This document shows, piece after piece, positions 22,165-32,678 of a stretch of 64,000 bases of DNA. Source of the stretch: Sweltsa coloradensis (taxonomy: Eukaryota > Arthropoda > Insecta > Plecoptera > Chloroperlidae). Under the pieces are notes generated by a model that was given only the letters and a program-made list of their open reading frames with translations, did not search any database and was not told the origin of the DNA. Each line of letters starts with the position of its first letter. The first letter of the stretch is position 1. The position numbers and the translations under genes are program-made. The DNA lies in assembly GCA_024449915.1 (NCBI GenBank), contig JAMZAV010002174.1:1-64000 (forward strand). Reading direction: 5' to 3'.

Positions 22165-23870
22165 TTGAAGTATACGTTTCTTACATCAAAAGACACTATG
22201 GAAACAAATGTTGTATTGTTTTTTATGGATATTCAGAAAAAAACTTGTGATACAAAAGTATCCGAAAGATCTCGTAGATATTCCAAAAAGTTTTCTCCGG
22301 ATATAGAATTTCACGAGAAAATGAACATGATTGCGGCTCAAGAGAACTTCTTGTCCAATAGTCATAATAAGAACAAGCTGATTTCCTTCATTATGAAAAA
22401 AAGTTCCTTGAAAATGACTTTGAAGTCAAGCATGCTGATGGAGACGCTGATACTCTGATTTTTCAAACTGCTATTGACTGTTCGATGTCTGAAAAAAACT
22501 GCGTTATAGCTGGAGAGGACATAGACCTACTTGTGCTGTTAACAGCAACTGCACCTGTAGAATCAGAAATAATTTTTCATAAAACCGGGAAGAAGCAAGG
22601 TGGCAACTATGCTGTATTTGTCACATAGTAATAAACCTCTTCTTAATTAAGGATAACATTTTCTTCCTACACGCTTTCTCAGGATGTGATTGTACCTCTG
22701 CTATTTTCAACAAGGGAAAAATATCATTATGAAAAAATGCTGGAAAATATAGAAGACCTTGTGGAAGGAAGCAGCTCAAACTTTTGAATCTGAAACGGCT
22801 TTACAAGAGGAAATAGCCGAAGCCGGAACAAAACTATTCCTTGGTCTATACGGTGCATGATCACAGAACCGCTGAACAAACACTGTTTTAAATGTTTCAA
22901 GAAAGGTGTTGCAGTCGGGAAGAAACGTTTATCTGTTTTGCCGCCTACTCAAGTCTCTGCCAAATTGCACAGCCTTCGTGTCTACCATCAGGTGCAATTG
23001 TGGAAAGGGAATAAACTACTTCCAGAAAACTGGGGCTGGTGTTTAGAACCTTGTTTTCTCCAACTCCATCAACCTTGGGGCCAGCACCACAACATATCTT
23101 GGACTCACTTTTTTGTGGTTGCTTGAAAGGATGCGGTGAAGCCTGTGGGTGCCGAAAAACAGGATTAAGGTGTTCAAATATTTGCTTGGTTATATTTGGA
23201 TTAAGGACGCGTTAACCGTTAGGTCATAATGCACCATTCTAGCCTAGGATATGGGAAGGAGGGGCCCATGCTGATCAGAACCAGCCATGAGTAAGGGGAG
23301 GAAGGGGGGTTTCTCATGTCGCGGTCGTCATCGTCTTTGTCATCGTTCGTTGTTTCACTGTCAACGTCCCTCGGGGAGGTCGTCAAGGGAAGGGGGAGGT
23401 GTCCCCGACAACGATTGGCATAGCTCACTTCTAGTTTCGAGGTGTAATATAAAACCCCTCGTACTAGCTGATGTTTGCGAGGTGGACTTTTCTCTTGAAT
23501 CGCCTTGTACGATTAGCAGAGCCATGCTCTGGCCCAATTCTACCCCGAGCCCAGACGGGGGCGTGCACTGCAGTGGAGTTTCGTGTGAAAACGCAGGAAG
23601 GCTTGAGAAAAGGACGACGAAGATGTCGATGACGTTCAGGAAGAGGATATTGAACATGTTTTACCGCAATCATCGTTCGAGATGGAAGAAGATGGAGAAG
23701 ATGCAAGTCGCAACACCGACAGAAGTGGTCGAGATGATGACGGCAATGATAATGAACCGAGTACCGTCGATACGTTATCAAGTCAAAATGAAACGTCAGA
23801 TGATGAAATGGGAATCGAGGAAGCCGATGAAGAGACACATGGAGCGACCAAGAGATTAAAATTCTAACAA
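22165..23870 (+). pseudogene. Transposon-associated protein with GDADT domain and Cys-rich end
   Basis: Pieces in shifting frames give GDADTLIFQTA and GEDIDLLVLL (22,430-22,550), then LPPTQVSAKLHSLRVYHQVQ and LPENWGW (22,940-23,040), then a Cys cluster CGCLKGCGEACGC and TGLRCSNIC (23,112-23,183), and after a nested insertion CSGVSCENAG (about 23,567) with an acidic tail ending ETHGATKRLKF. The same order is seen in a large family of uncharacterised arthropod and cnidarian proteins that look transposon-borne. The paired Asp-rich motifs resemble a PIN/NYN-type nuclease core; that is an inference. Stops and frameshifts show it is dead. Confidence 0.7.
23205..23440 (+). repeat. GC-rich repeat family B, copy inside the transposon gene
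   Basis: Begins cgttaaccgttaggtcataa, includes tgatcagaaccagcc and a GTCGTC-rich stretch. Related copies: 41,340-41,565 (reverse), 61,340-61,560, 62,750-62,985 (reverse). It interrupts the Cys-rich coding region of the decayed transposon. Confidence 0.7.
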
Positions 23871-24520
23871 ACTACCCTACTGGCCTATACTGGGGATACA
23901 TTCCACATACAGAAACGCGCCTAATTCTATACGTCTAGGGTGGTGTGGAAACTATCATACGAGAATGTATTCAATAAACACGATTATAATGCAATAAACA
24001 TTTCCTGATTGTTGATTACATTTACTTTTATTGAGCTGAAGCTAACCCTCCCCTCCCTCACGCCACCTAAATAAAACCACACCCTCTTTCAATCAACTGT
24101 TGACACCTTATTTTACCTTGTCAAAGTGTGAGAGCATGTTTTATGTAAATACAATATGCATTTTAAAATCATTTTTCATAAGAATTTCTTACAATTCACT
24201 ATTTCCATTAAAAGTTGATTTGTAAATCTTGGATTTTAAAGGGGAAGGAGTGATCTGGTGAAAAAATAGATTTGAACTTTTTTGTGAGAAATTTAGTATG
24301 AAACATTATTTGTTTGAAACATTGTTTTCTAATTTCCACCATTTACGAGATAAACCTAAACAAACGTTTATCGGGTCATTTCAAGGTCATATTATAAGGA
24401 AGCTCACGCGGTACAGGTGGGGACTTTTAGTATGTTAAACAACATACCCAACTTAGTATCTTGAGAAAAAATTTAGCTGTGTTTCATTTTTTTCCGCTAT
24501 TTTTCCTTATATTCCTGGGC

Positions 24521-25060
24521 AAGTGTATTGGCAAGCACCTTGTTACAAATCTTTTAGTTTAAATCTTTTTAATTGAAACTGGGGTTTTTACTTTTTTGTG
24601 TCCCTTCGAATAAATAATTATCACCACAAGCATGTTTTGGTTCATGGTTATCAAAATAAAAAAGGTTGAAAATAACATTAATTTTTTAAAATATTAAAAT
24701 ACAATAATTGTGTTATTTTATTTTTAATAAATTATTCAATGTCAAATACACATGCTGTGTTTCTGATTCAATATATGTGGTACACAATGCGATAAATAAA
24801 TATAATTCATCATTATTAGTAGCCATTGCCGTTTCCCCGCTTCTAGCAGTCAGGTTGGGTTTAGCAACCAAACATTTCCAGTTCTTTCTTTACATCCTCC
24901 CACAATCGTATCTCTTCCACATCTTCCCAGCTCTCTCCTCATATAAATAAATTAATTAATTAATTAAAAAAAAATTAAAAAAAAATAAATTAAATTATTT
25001 TGACGAAATAGAAAAATTTGATTTTGCGTAATAAGAGTACACCGTTGGGATATACCCCCG
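24521..25060. other. Intron 2, AT-rich stretch before exon 2
   Basis: AT-rich with TTAA/AATTAATT runs at 24,950-25,000. No feature seen. Confidence 0.4.
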
Positions 25061-25068
25061 GTACATAC

Positions 25069-25286
25069 CTCGTGCATGGGCAGCTCCGCGGCCCGCAGCG
25101 TGTGGCTCATGGCTATCATGGCGTGTCCCTCGGCCGTGTTGCACAGGAACTTCTTGGTGCAATGCTTCACGTCCAGCAGCCACTCGGCGAAGCTGTGGTG
25201 GAAGGGAAGGAGGGTGCCCGTGGAACTAGTGATGAGAACCCGACGTAGTAGGTGGAGACGCTTGGTGAAGTCCTCCCGCGTCATAC
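25069..25286 (-). CDS. ANKRD50: ANKRD50 exon 2: FAEWLLDVKHC segment after the NTPase
   Basis: Acceptor gatgtag|GTATGACG and donor CACGAG|gtatgt bound 218 bp that complete the split codon from exon 1 and end in phase 0 (residues 354-426). The product reads MTREDFTKRLHLL, then HHSFAEWLLDVKHC and FLCNTAEGHAMIAM, closely matching vertebrate ANKRD50 at the NTPase-ankyrin junction. The acceptor and about 60 bp of the exon are duplicated immediately upstream in the intron (see the repeat at 25,227-25,381). Confidence 0.93.
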
Positions 25287-25381
25287 CTACATCATAGCAC
25301 AAGTTAGTGATGAGAACCCGCGTAGTAGGTGGAGACGCTTGGTGAAGTCCTCCCGCGTCATACCTACATCATAGCACAAGT
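25227..25381 (-). repeat. Tandem duplication (78 + 77 bp) over the ANKRD50 exon 2 acceptor
   Basis: Two adjacent copies (25,227-25,304 and 25,305-25,381) each hold an acceptor and the first part of exon 2. Their acceptors are 77 bp apart (exon starts 25,286 and 25,363). The outer copy lacks one A inside the exon part. Read from the outer acceptor the frame meets TAG at the inner acceptor (ATG ATG TAG), so use of the outer site gives a premature stop. Confidence 0.93.
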
Positions 25382-25980
25382 TAGTTACCAAGCCACAGGT
25401 TGTTCACAGTATTGTCGGAATGTGAAAATGGTGAAAATTCACTAATTTAAGACTGTTGGCTAAGCTCGAGAAAACCAGGCTTTGACGCAGAATGCAGAGA
25501 TAAAAGTCTGGATCATTTGGAAGTTCTTTGTCCTATCGGATTGTGGGTTGCACCAAAATGTATTGTGCAATAGTTAGTATTAAGGCACATTTTCCAAATA
25601 CTGATCACTTTTCTTATAACTGACCGTAAATATGACACAAAACTGTTAATTTGTAGTAATTTCCCAATTTTGTGTAAGGGACAATTATTTGAAATTTCAA
25701 AATCGGCTTTGGTAGAGATATGTGCTCATCCTTTGTGAACAGCCTCCCAAAAATGCAGATTTTTTGGATGAAAATTAAAGGTAAAAAAGCGGTACGTTCT
25801 GTATGTGAAATTAGCTGGATTTGTAGATCGAGCGGTGTTTTGAATGGGCATTTAACATTGTAAAATAGTTGGCCAGAATCAGGGGAATAGGCCTATAATG
25901 GAACAAATGGAAAAACTACCTTTCATATTATTACAAGATACCAATTACTAGTAAATAAGATGAAAATTAAGTTTTTTAAA

Positions 25981-25997
25981 TGGTGGAGGTGCCGGGT
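25981..25997 (+). promoter_or_regulatory. 17-bp island complementary to tRNA-Ala 3' end (first of 12)
   Basis: TGGTGGAGGTGCCGGGT equals the complement of a tRNA-Ala 3' end: CCA, discriminator A, acceptor strand CACCTCC, T-stem CCCGG and one more base. Other plus copies: 26,304, 26,483, 26,954, 27,279 (last bases altered), 27,596, 28,498, 35,226, 45,640, 54,772. Minus copies: 28,967-28,983 and 36,348-36,364. Outside the array the flanks do not match, so only the 17 bp are shared. This is the form of a retroelement primer-binding site; function unproven. Confidence 0.75.
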
Positions 25998-27654
25998 CTG
26001 AAAATATTTTGTTTCAAGCGTGAAACACGAACTTCCAATGTATTGAGCTCATCCTTTATGAACAGCCTCCCAAAAATGCAGATTTTTTGGATGAAAATTA
26101 AAGGTAAAAAAGCGGTACGTTCTATATGTGAAATTAGCTGGATTTGTAGATCGAGCGGTGTTTTGAATGGGCATTTAACATTGTAAAATAGTTGGCCAGA
26201 ATCAGGGGAATAGGCCTATAATGGAACAAATGGAAAAACTACCTTTCATATTATTACAAGATACCAATTACTAGTAAATAAGATGAAAATTAAGTTTTTT
26301 AAATGGTGGAGGTGCCGGGTCTGAAAATATTTTGTTTCAAGCGTGAAACACGAACTTCCAATGTATTGAGCTAAAATGTTTAATTTTAAATTAATATGCA
26401 AGAATGGCCTAATTCTTTTGAAAAGCATTTGGATGTGAACCTATTCAATCTTTGAATAAAAATTAAATCCAGCCATTAGAAATGGTGGAGGTGCCGGGTA
26501 TATTTTGTATTTGAAGGGATATATTTCTCAAGTGTGAGCCATGAAGTTATAATGTATCAATCAAGTTTAGGATGGGATAGTGTACAGTGTACACGTGTAA
26601 ACGAGTACATGATTTTATGGGAATACACGTTTAGTGTTTTTCTATAAGCCCATGTAGCATTTTGTTGTGTGCGACTGACCACCGGCTGTTCAAAAGTTGG
26701 CGACTGAGGTCTATCTACCCCTTGTTATGACTGTGATTGCTGTTGCACACTAGGCAGTCTTCCCAGGCTGGACACACACAAACTACAAATATTACTAGAT
26801 TAAATACAGATAATTTTTTTAATCTTGACGAAAACATACATGTGCAGAGTGTACACGCAAGAAATTCAAGAATTATTATTTGCAAAGCATTTGGATGTGA
26901 ACCAATTTAAATTTGGAATAACAATTCAAATAAAAATTAAGTTTTTTCGGAAATGGTGGAGGTGCCGGGTCCGAACAAATATTTTTCAAATTTGAGATAT
27001 GAAGTTATAAGGTATCAAGTTAAAATCGATTTATTTGAAATGAATATGACTGTAACAAATTCAAGAATTATTATAACAAAGAATTTTGATGTGAACCTAT
27101 TTTGTCAAGTGTGAGTGAGTGAGTGAGGCACAGTGAGTGAGTGAAGTTATGTAAACTGTTAATTTTAAATGTGTACATAAGTAAATAAGTAATAAATGCA
27201 CGAATTATTATTTGCAAATCATTTAGATGTGAACCTATTAAAACTTTCAATAATAATCCAAATAAAAAGTTTAAGAAATGGTGGAGGTGCCGGCCCGAAC
27301 AAATATTTTTCAAATTGGAGATATGAAGTTATAAGGTATCAAGTTAAAATCGATTTATTTGAAATGAATATGACTGTAACAAATTCAAGAATTATTATAA
27401 CAAAGAATTTTGATGTGAACCTATTTTGTCAAGTGTGAGTGTGTGAGTGAGGCACAGTGAGTGAGTGAAGTTATGTAAACTGTTAATTTTAAATGTGTAC
27501 ATAAGTAATAAATGCACGAATTATTATTTGCAAATCATTTAGATGTGAACCAATTAAAACTTTCAATAATAATCCAAATAAAAAGTTTTAAGAAATGGTG
27601 GAGGCGCCGGGTCCACACAAATAATTTATCAAGTATGCAATATGGCGTTATAAT

Positions 27655-28325
27655 AGGTCTGTTCGTTCGCGGACCTAGTGTAATCACTCAAAAATCTAAG
27701 AGGGTATGCTGAGGCTAGAACGGAGGCGAGTTTAAGCGCTCAGCTTTCTGTTTTTTTTTTGTTTTTTTTTCGGGTAAACGGTTTATAACACCATTATCAA
27801 ATTTCACACTAACGTTAATAAAGAATAAATCTATGTTATCCATTATGCGTATTCCTAAATTAATTCATTGATTCTGAATTAAAATTTAGTGGACCAAAAT
27901 TTACTCAATTTTGGTCAACTTCGGGAATTTTTCCAAGTGTACAGATTTTTTTAACTCAAATTTGCATAATGGATATCAACGTTTAAATCAATGTGAACGC
28001 GCAGGTTAATTTGGTTTTATTGTAAGATAAACGATTTGGTGAAAATTTCCAGGATTGTAATCCATGTTTTGGATTTCCCATTTTTTCACGTTTTGGACTT
28101 ATGTCTCGCAAAGGATCTTTAAGGCTTATTTTGTGCAACCAATTACGGATATCAATATAAAAGTACTTTATTAACATCCATTCAAAATTTGGTAATGATA
28201 TTACCAATCGTTCAGTAGAAATCATCAACACCTGTTTGCACGCATTTGAGTTGGGCCAAGCTCAGCGTACCCGGCTTTTGGACTAGTGTTATGAAAGCGA
28301 GTCTGAAGCGAACGAACGGGCCAAA
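27655..28325. mobile_element. MITE-like insertion in the family E array
   Basis: Ends ctgttcgttcgcggacctag and, inverted, cgaagcgaacgaacggg share GTTCGTTCGC; inner parts share CTAGTG...TGAG(G/C)CT words. The interior is AT-rich and contains a long T run (27,752-27,770). Confidence 0.55.
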
Positions 28326-28560
28326 GTGGCTAATTTCACAGAAGTGTGTGCGAACGTACGAACCTAATGTGTCAAGCTAAAATCGATTAATTCAAGATTT
28401 ACGATTAAGAAATGCAAGATGAATTATTTACCAAGTATTTGGATATGAGCCCATTCAAACATTGAATAATAATTCAAATGAAATCAAGTTTTGGAAATGG
28501 TGGAGGTGCCGGGTCAGAATATTTTTAGTTTTTAGGCGAAATACATGAAATACGGTACAA

Positions 28561-29558
28561 ATACGAGTTTTGTACCAGCAGGCAAAGAATTGTACATTGC
28601 ACTTATATACAGGTGGAAGACAGTAGTGTTAGGGTCAGTGTTACTAAACACGTCGCTCAAAAGTAAATTTAGCACCTTGCTCAAGTGTTTGCGTATACCA
28701 ATGGAAAAATAAATAAAAAATCATGTTCTATTTAATAACGTCATTAATTTAGTTAACATTTCAGTAATCTTCCTTTGACTTTTAAAATATCGGTTAGAAG
28801 GAGCAAAGAAGATAAAAATAGATACATTATAGGCCTCACAATATAACCGTAGGCCTACAGATTTTAGTGGTTTAGAGCGACACACAGCATTAGAATATTT
28901 TGAAGAAATTATGTTCTTTCATTAGATATTACATTGAAAGAAATTCATTTCAAAATATACAGCTTAACCCGGCGCCTCCACCAAAATAGGATATTTAAAA
29001 AATGTTAGAGTAGAGAATACAACGGTGTAACCAGATCTCATTTAAATCATTTGAGTTAAATCAAAATGAAATCAATGTCGTGTGTGTTATGGGACTGTAG
29101 TTGGCACCATGCAGCACGTCGAGTTCGAAAGTTTATCTTGCCCTGTTTAGTTTCTTTTAGAATAACTGATCTTAGAAATAAGAGATATTTCCCAGTCATT
29201 TGAAATGTCAAGTTTTTTAAGAGCAATGCGCATATATTTTGTAAACGACCTCCAGAGGTTTATACTTGTAAAGTGAGTTTTGAGGTACAATAAGTTTTTT
29301 GTGAAATTAATCATATGAGGATCAAGAGACGTTTTAGGGCAAAGCTCCAATTCTTACCGCCGGCAATGCGATAGTAAATTTGTATTCATGAGCATGTAAT
29401 AACAACCATAAATAGAAACTGGGGCGTAACCAGCCCATGTTCTTAAGAGGGAGGGGGGGGGGGACATTGCCCATGAAACCATGTTTTCGGAAAAGTGTGT
29501 ATCCTTTCACAATAGTAGGTCTGGGGGGTAGTGCCCCGCAGCTATAGTGTGCGCATAG
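28561..29558. other. Intron 1, AT-rich stretch
   Basis: No gene. Holds a reverse tRNA-Ala-like box (28,967-28,983) and a G-rich tract at 29,446-29,463. Confidence 0.45.
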
Positions 29559-29745
29559 CTCCAGATTTTGTATATTTTGAACATTGCAAATGGGTGTTAT
29601 TTTACAAAAGTGATAACGTTGTTTCGTCTTTAATTTATAAAATTGTGAAGAAGCTCCAGATTTTGTATATTTTGAACATTGCAAATGGTGTTATTTTACA
29701 AAAGTGATAACGTGGTTTCATCTTTAATTTATAAAATTGTGAAGA
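29559..29745 (+). repeat. Tandem duplication of about 93 bp in intron 1
   Basis: Two near-identical copies (about 29,559-29,652 and 29,653-29,745) beginning agctccagattttgtatatt and ending aattgtgaag. A C14 tract follows (29,789-29,803). Confidence 0.85.
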
Positions 29746-29851
29746 ATGTCAGTTTTGTTGTCAGTTTATAAAATCTTGACACAGCCTCTCCCCCCCCCCC
29801 CCGTAGTTACGCCACTGCGTTCAGCAAACTACTGTACTAAATGCAACTCAC

Positions 29852-30911
29852 CGTTGTTCCCCGTCCAGACGCATTTAAACAGCTCGTCCGCCGTGAGAGC
29901 CTTGGTGGAGGCAAGAATCACGTTCAACAAGGGCTGCACCTTGGCGAACTGTTTCCTGTTGAACAACCTCTGACACAGCCAGAGATAGAGTCCGTTCAGC
30001 GTCCCCGGTATCTCCCTCACTTCGCGCAGCACAATAAAGTTCTCCGAGACGCCGTCGAGGACCTTCTCAAGGTAGAGAAAACACCCGTTGGACTTGATGT
30101 GGAGTTGGTTGAGCATCTCGGCTGTGTCCCGTGAGATGTGTTGTCTGAGGGATTGTTCTCGGTCTAGTCGAGCGAGGATGTATTGCTGCACGTCGCGGAC
30201 AACCGCAGACTTGCGGAGGTCGTCGAGACTGATCTTCCGGAAGCCGGTGAACATCCGAGCGATGGATTTGGACTGTTTCCGCGCGGTACACACGAGAACG
30301 AGCCATTGTGGGAAGAGGTGGTGGTGATTGGAAAGGAGCTCGGCGATTGTCTTGGAGGGACCACCCGCGGTTTTCTTAGAGGTTACCCCCGCCCCGACTT
30401 CGACCTCATCGATCGAGTCGACGAGAAGGAAAAGAGTTTGTTTCGGAGCTTCGATTTCCAAAATCGGGAAGAGCACCGCCTTCTTGAAGGACTCATCCGG
30501 GTCTCGATCTAAGCTCTCTGGCGTGAGAGCGGCTAAGATCTCTGGATCGGAGCGGATCTTGTCCGCGTAGCTCTGTGCGGTGGGGGAACTGGGCGACACA
30601 TCGTGTGGCGCGTGCGACATCAGCTGGGAGACGATGTTCAAGATGAACCGCGTCAGAGACAGCGTTGCAACGTCGTGCGCCTGGCAGAAGTGGTGCGCGA
30701 GGAGGCGGTTGTGAAGGTTGCGCGTCCGACCGTTGGCGCTGGGGTTGAACACGATCTGGCAACAGAGCGAGGTCTTCCCCGTGCCCGGACCGCCGACTAC
30801 CATAGTCCCGCATGTCCTCGAGAGCGGCCGCTGGTCTAGAGAGTGGGCTAGCTTCAGGAAGGCCCATTGGCGGCAGAAGAACCGTTTACCTTCCAAAAGT
30901 GAGGACCCCAT
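29852..30911 (-). CDS. ANKRD50: ANKRD50 exon 1: start codon and P-loop NTPase domain
   Basis: Encodes residues 1-353 plus one base. The ATG at 30,911 has good context (acaaaATGG), lies 73 bp downstream of an in-frame TGA, and begins MGSSLLEGKRFFCRQW, which lines up with the N-terminus of vertebrate ANKRD50. Walker A is GGPGTGKTS at residues 40-48, Walker B is LFLLVDSIDE at 160-169, and a sensor-like VLVCTAR lies at 205-211, followed by the very conserved MFTGFRKISLDDLRK and the winged-helix part ending GTLNGLYLWLCQRLF. The donor is AACG|gtgagt. GC content is much higher than in the flanking introns, as expected of coding DNA in this genome. Antisense open frames in this exon are shadows. Confidence 0.95.
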
Positions 30912-31199
30912 TTTGTCTTTACTCAAACAATCAATCTCACTATCATTCCCACGATCTACATTTGAACTTTCCACGATTGAATGTCAACTTTCCATCAACA
31001 CTGGTAAACAGCACACTTCTTGAACAAGAATGGACGCCGCCATTTATGAACCAACAGACGAAATCTTGAACCTATATAATTCGGACGTTCAACTATTGAT
31101 ATTACGTTTGTGTTCTTCTTCTTAAATTTGTATACGAATGGAAAATACATCGACTCTAAAAACTCAATATATGATATTCGTATACATTCAAAACTCTCA

Positions 31200-31640
31200 C
31201 TTGGGCCCACAATGAATTGTTCGATGTCACTTTTCTTGAAACACGTATCGGTGTGTAAAATTGATTCACTATTATGTTCAGGCCTTTAAACTTGAGACCG
31301 TGGTCAACAGTATTGCAGAAAAGCTCAGATACTGAACTGTTAATCTGAATCGACTCTTTGTTTGCTATCTAGTTATCATTGACTAATGTTAAGAAATCTG
31401 TGCTGAAGATGGGAAACTAAAACTGTGTGCTTTGTTTATTATATAATTCGATGATTTTCTCAGAAAGAACAAGGTCGGATTCGTGATAAATACATTTTGA
31501 AGCTTGTAAATTGAAAAGATCGTTGATCAAGTTAGTATTTAGGCCGATTTGAGTTTGCTTTAGGCCTTTGAAAAGTCACGCAGATGAATTGTATTAATGA
31601 CTTGTAGGTTAGAGCCGTTTTAGAGGTAAATTGTGTAAAA
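31200..31640. other. Upstream of ANKRD50 exon 1
   Basis: AT-rich sequence without a recognisable gene. It should contain 5' UTR or promoter DNA of ANKRD50, but I cannot place a transcription start. Confidence 0.35.
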
Positions 31641-31661
31641 TTTTTTGGTTCTTTGAGTTCT

Positions 31662-31835
31662 AATAGATCAATTTCTTTCTCGTCCTGGGTAAAAATTGTG
31701 CAGTTTCTGAGGGGTTGGTACTACTTCCATCCGAAGAGTTTGAGCGGTGAATCCTCATTAGCTGGGTCTGCAGAGTCCTCTTCTCCATCCTCCCAGCTAG
31801 AAGGAGGTCTGGGGGCCCCCGCGTGACGAACACTG
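31662..31835 (-). other. Possible upstream exon of ANKRD50 (weak)
   Basis: On the minus strand a strong acceptor (tcttctctctgttccag at about 31,851-31,835) opens a GC-richer block with an open frame containing RMEKRTLQTQLMRIHRSNSS. A donor such as GGAA|gtagta could follow. No homology is recognised. It could be a 5' UTR exon or chance. Confidence 0.22.
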
Positions 31836-31930
31836 GAACAGAGAGAAGAGAACTCTTAGGGATCATGTCAATAAGTTCACTTGTGAGAGAAACCACCAGT
31901 TTTTACTATCCCTTCACAATAAATTTGGGT

Positions 31931-32678
31931 GAGCGAAGCGAAGACTTCAATTTCACCGACCCCCAAAAAAATTTAGCTCGGGTTTTTTTTTTGGTTTTGT
32001 TTTTCCGTCTGTTTGTTCGCTCTCTACCCGGGCAACATATCCGATCTTGATGAAATTTGAGGGGACCTTCAAAATCTCTGAACTTAGAGGTGTATTGTTT
32101 TTGGGCACAATCGAAGAAATATTTCTCATGAATATCGTACTTTTACGATTTTTTTCGATTTTAATGCGATATTTTCGTGCCATTCGGGCCGATTCTGACC
32201 AAACGGGTGGGGCTACAACGTTCATATTATACATGGACATTAAGGTTATAATGATGTAGTACCTTTTGAAAGAAAAATTTGTAAAAGTTAGCCAGAATCC
32301 ATAGAAATAAAGCTTTTAATATAAGTTTTTTACGGTTTAGTGCGATATTTTCGTGCCATTTGGGCCGATTGTGACCAAACGGGTGGGGCTACAACGTTCA
32401 TATTAAACATGGACATTAAGGTTATGGTGATGTAGTACCTTTTGAAACAAAAAGTTGAAAAAGTTAGCCAGAATCCATAGAAATAAAGCTTTTTATATAA
32501 GTTTTTTACGGTAAATATAATAACAAGTGACAAGAAACAATAGAAACTTGACAACAATCACCTACAATGCATAGGCAGCAAAGCAAAGCACTTGCAAAAG
32601 TAAAGATATCCCACGCAAACCAAAAACTTAAAAAAAGCTCATCCATCAACGCGGCGGGACTTTAGCGTTTTCCTAGTA
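31931..32678 (+). repeat. Repeat family D, copy 1 (left arm of a D-E-D foldback)
   Basis: Starts gagcgaagcgaagacttcaa and ends gcgggactttagcgtttt followed by cctagta. Contains an internal tandem duplication of about 175 bp (about 32,160-32,335 and 32,336-32,515; each with accaaacgggtggggctaca). Other copies: 33,505-34,148 (reverse), 47,663-48,387 (reverse), a fragment 49,540-49,690 (reverse) and 63,552-64,000. Confidence 0.8.

Larger units (their letters stand above)
21085..24520 (+). mobile_element. Decayed DNA transposon with long terminal inverted repeats
   Basis: The left repeat (about 21,085-21,290) and right repeat (about 24,300-24,520) are inverted copies over about 200 bp. Both carry ttgcccaggaat, agcggaaaaaaatgaaacac, agtccccacctgtaccgcgt and aaacgtttgttta. 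Between them lies a broken gene with a Cys-rich C-terminus (22,165-23,870). The outermost bases are worn, so no target duplication can be called. Later repeats have inserted inside (22,020-22,140 and about 23,205-23,440). Superfamily unknown. Confidence 0.78.
25420..28560 (+). repeat. Family E repeat array, units of about 300-320 bp, each with a tRNA-Ala-like box
   Basis: A leader (25,420-25,740, also present at 32,750-33,110) is followed by tandem, diverging units. The first two (about 25,737-26,050 and 26,050-26,365) are almost identical. Later units share gatgtgaacc(a/t)attaaa, aataataattcaaat and tatgaagttataaggtatca, and each has the 17-bp box TGGTGGAGGTGCCGGGT. Variants of the box are at 27,279 and 27,596. 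One unit is broken by a MITE-like insertion at 27,655-28,325. No protein. Confidence 0.85.
158..30911 (-). other. ANKRD50: ANKRD50 orthologue, gene span (3' part beyond window)
   Basis: Six exons on the minus strand join without frame conflict into 638 codons; vertebrate ANKRD50 is about 1,430 residues, so roughly the first 45% is present. In vertebrates ANKRD50 works with SNX27, retromer and the WASH complex in recycling endosomal cargo to the plasma membrane; that role is taken from the family. The order seen is P-loop NTPase (exon 1), a conserved FAEWLLDVKHC segment (exon 2), a helical linker (exons 3-4) and the start of the ankyrin array (exons 5-6). Introns are 4.6, 5.8, 2.8, 1.5 and 14.3 kb and are filled with transposons. 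All junctions are GT-AG. The match is strong enough to exclude TANC/rols, which has a related NTPase. Confidence 0.93.

Noticed and set aside
25981..28514. CRISPR array (regular short repeat with spacers)
   Set aside because: Whole units of about 300 bp are related, spacing is irregular, and the setting is a eukaryotic intron.
30183..30512. Open frames on the plus strand opposite ANKRD50 exon 1
   Set aside because: They mirror the high-GC coding exon on the other strand; no family resemblance and the minus-strand frame is clearly ANKRD50.
29852..30911. TANC/rolling pebbles NTPase
   Set aside because: That family has a related P-loop domain, but the N-terminus, the FTGFRKISLDDLRK block and the FAEWLLDVKHC exon fit ANKRD50 much better.
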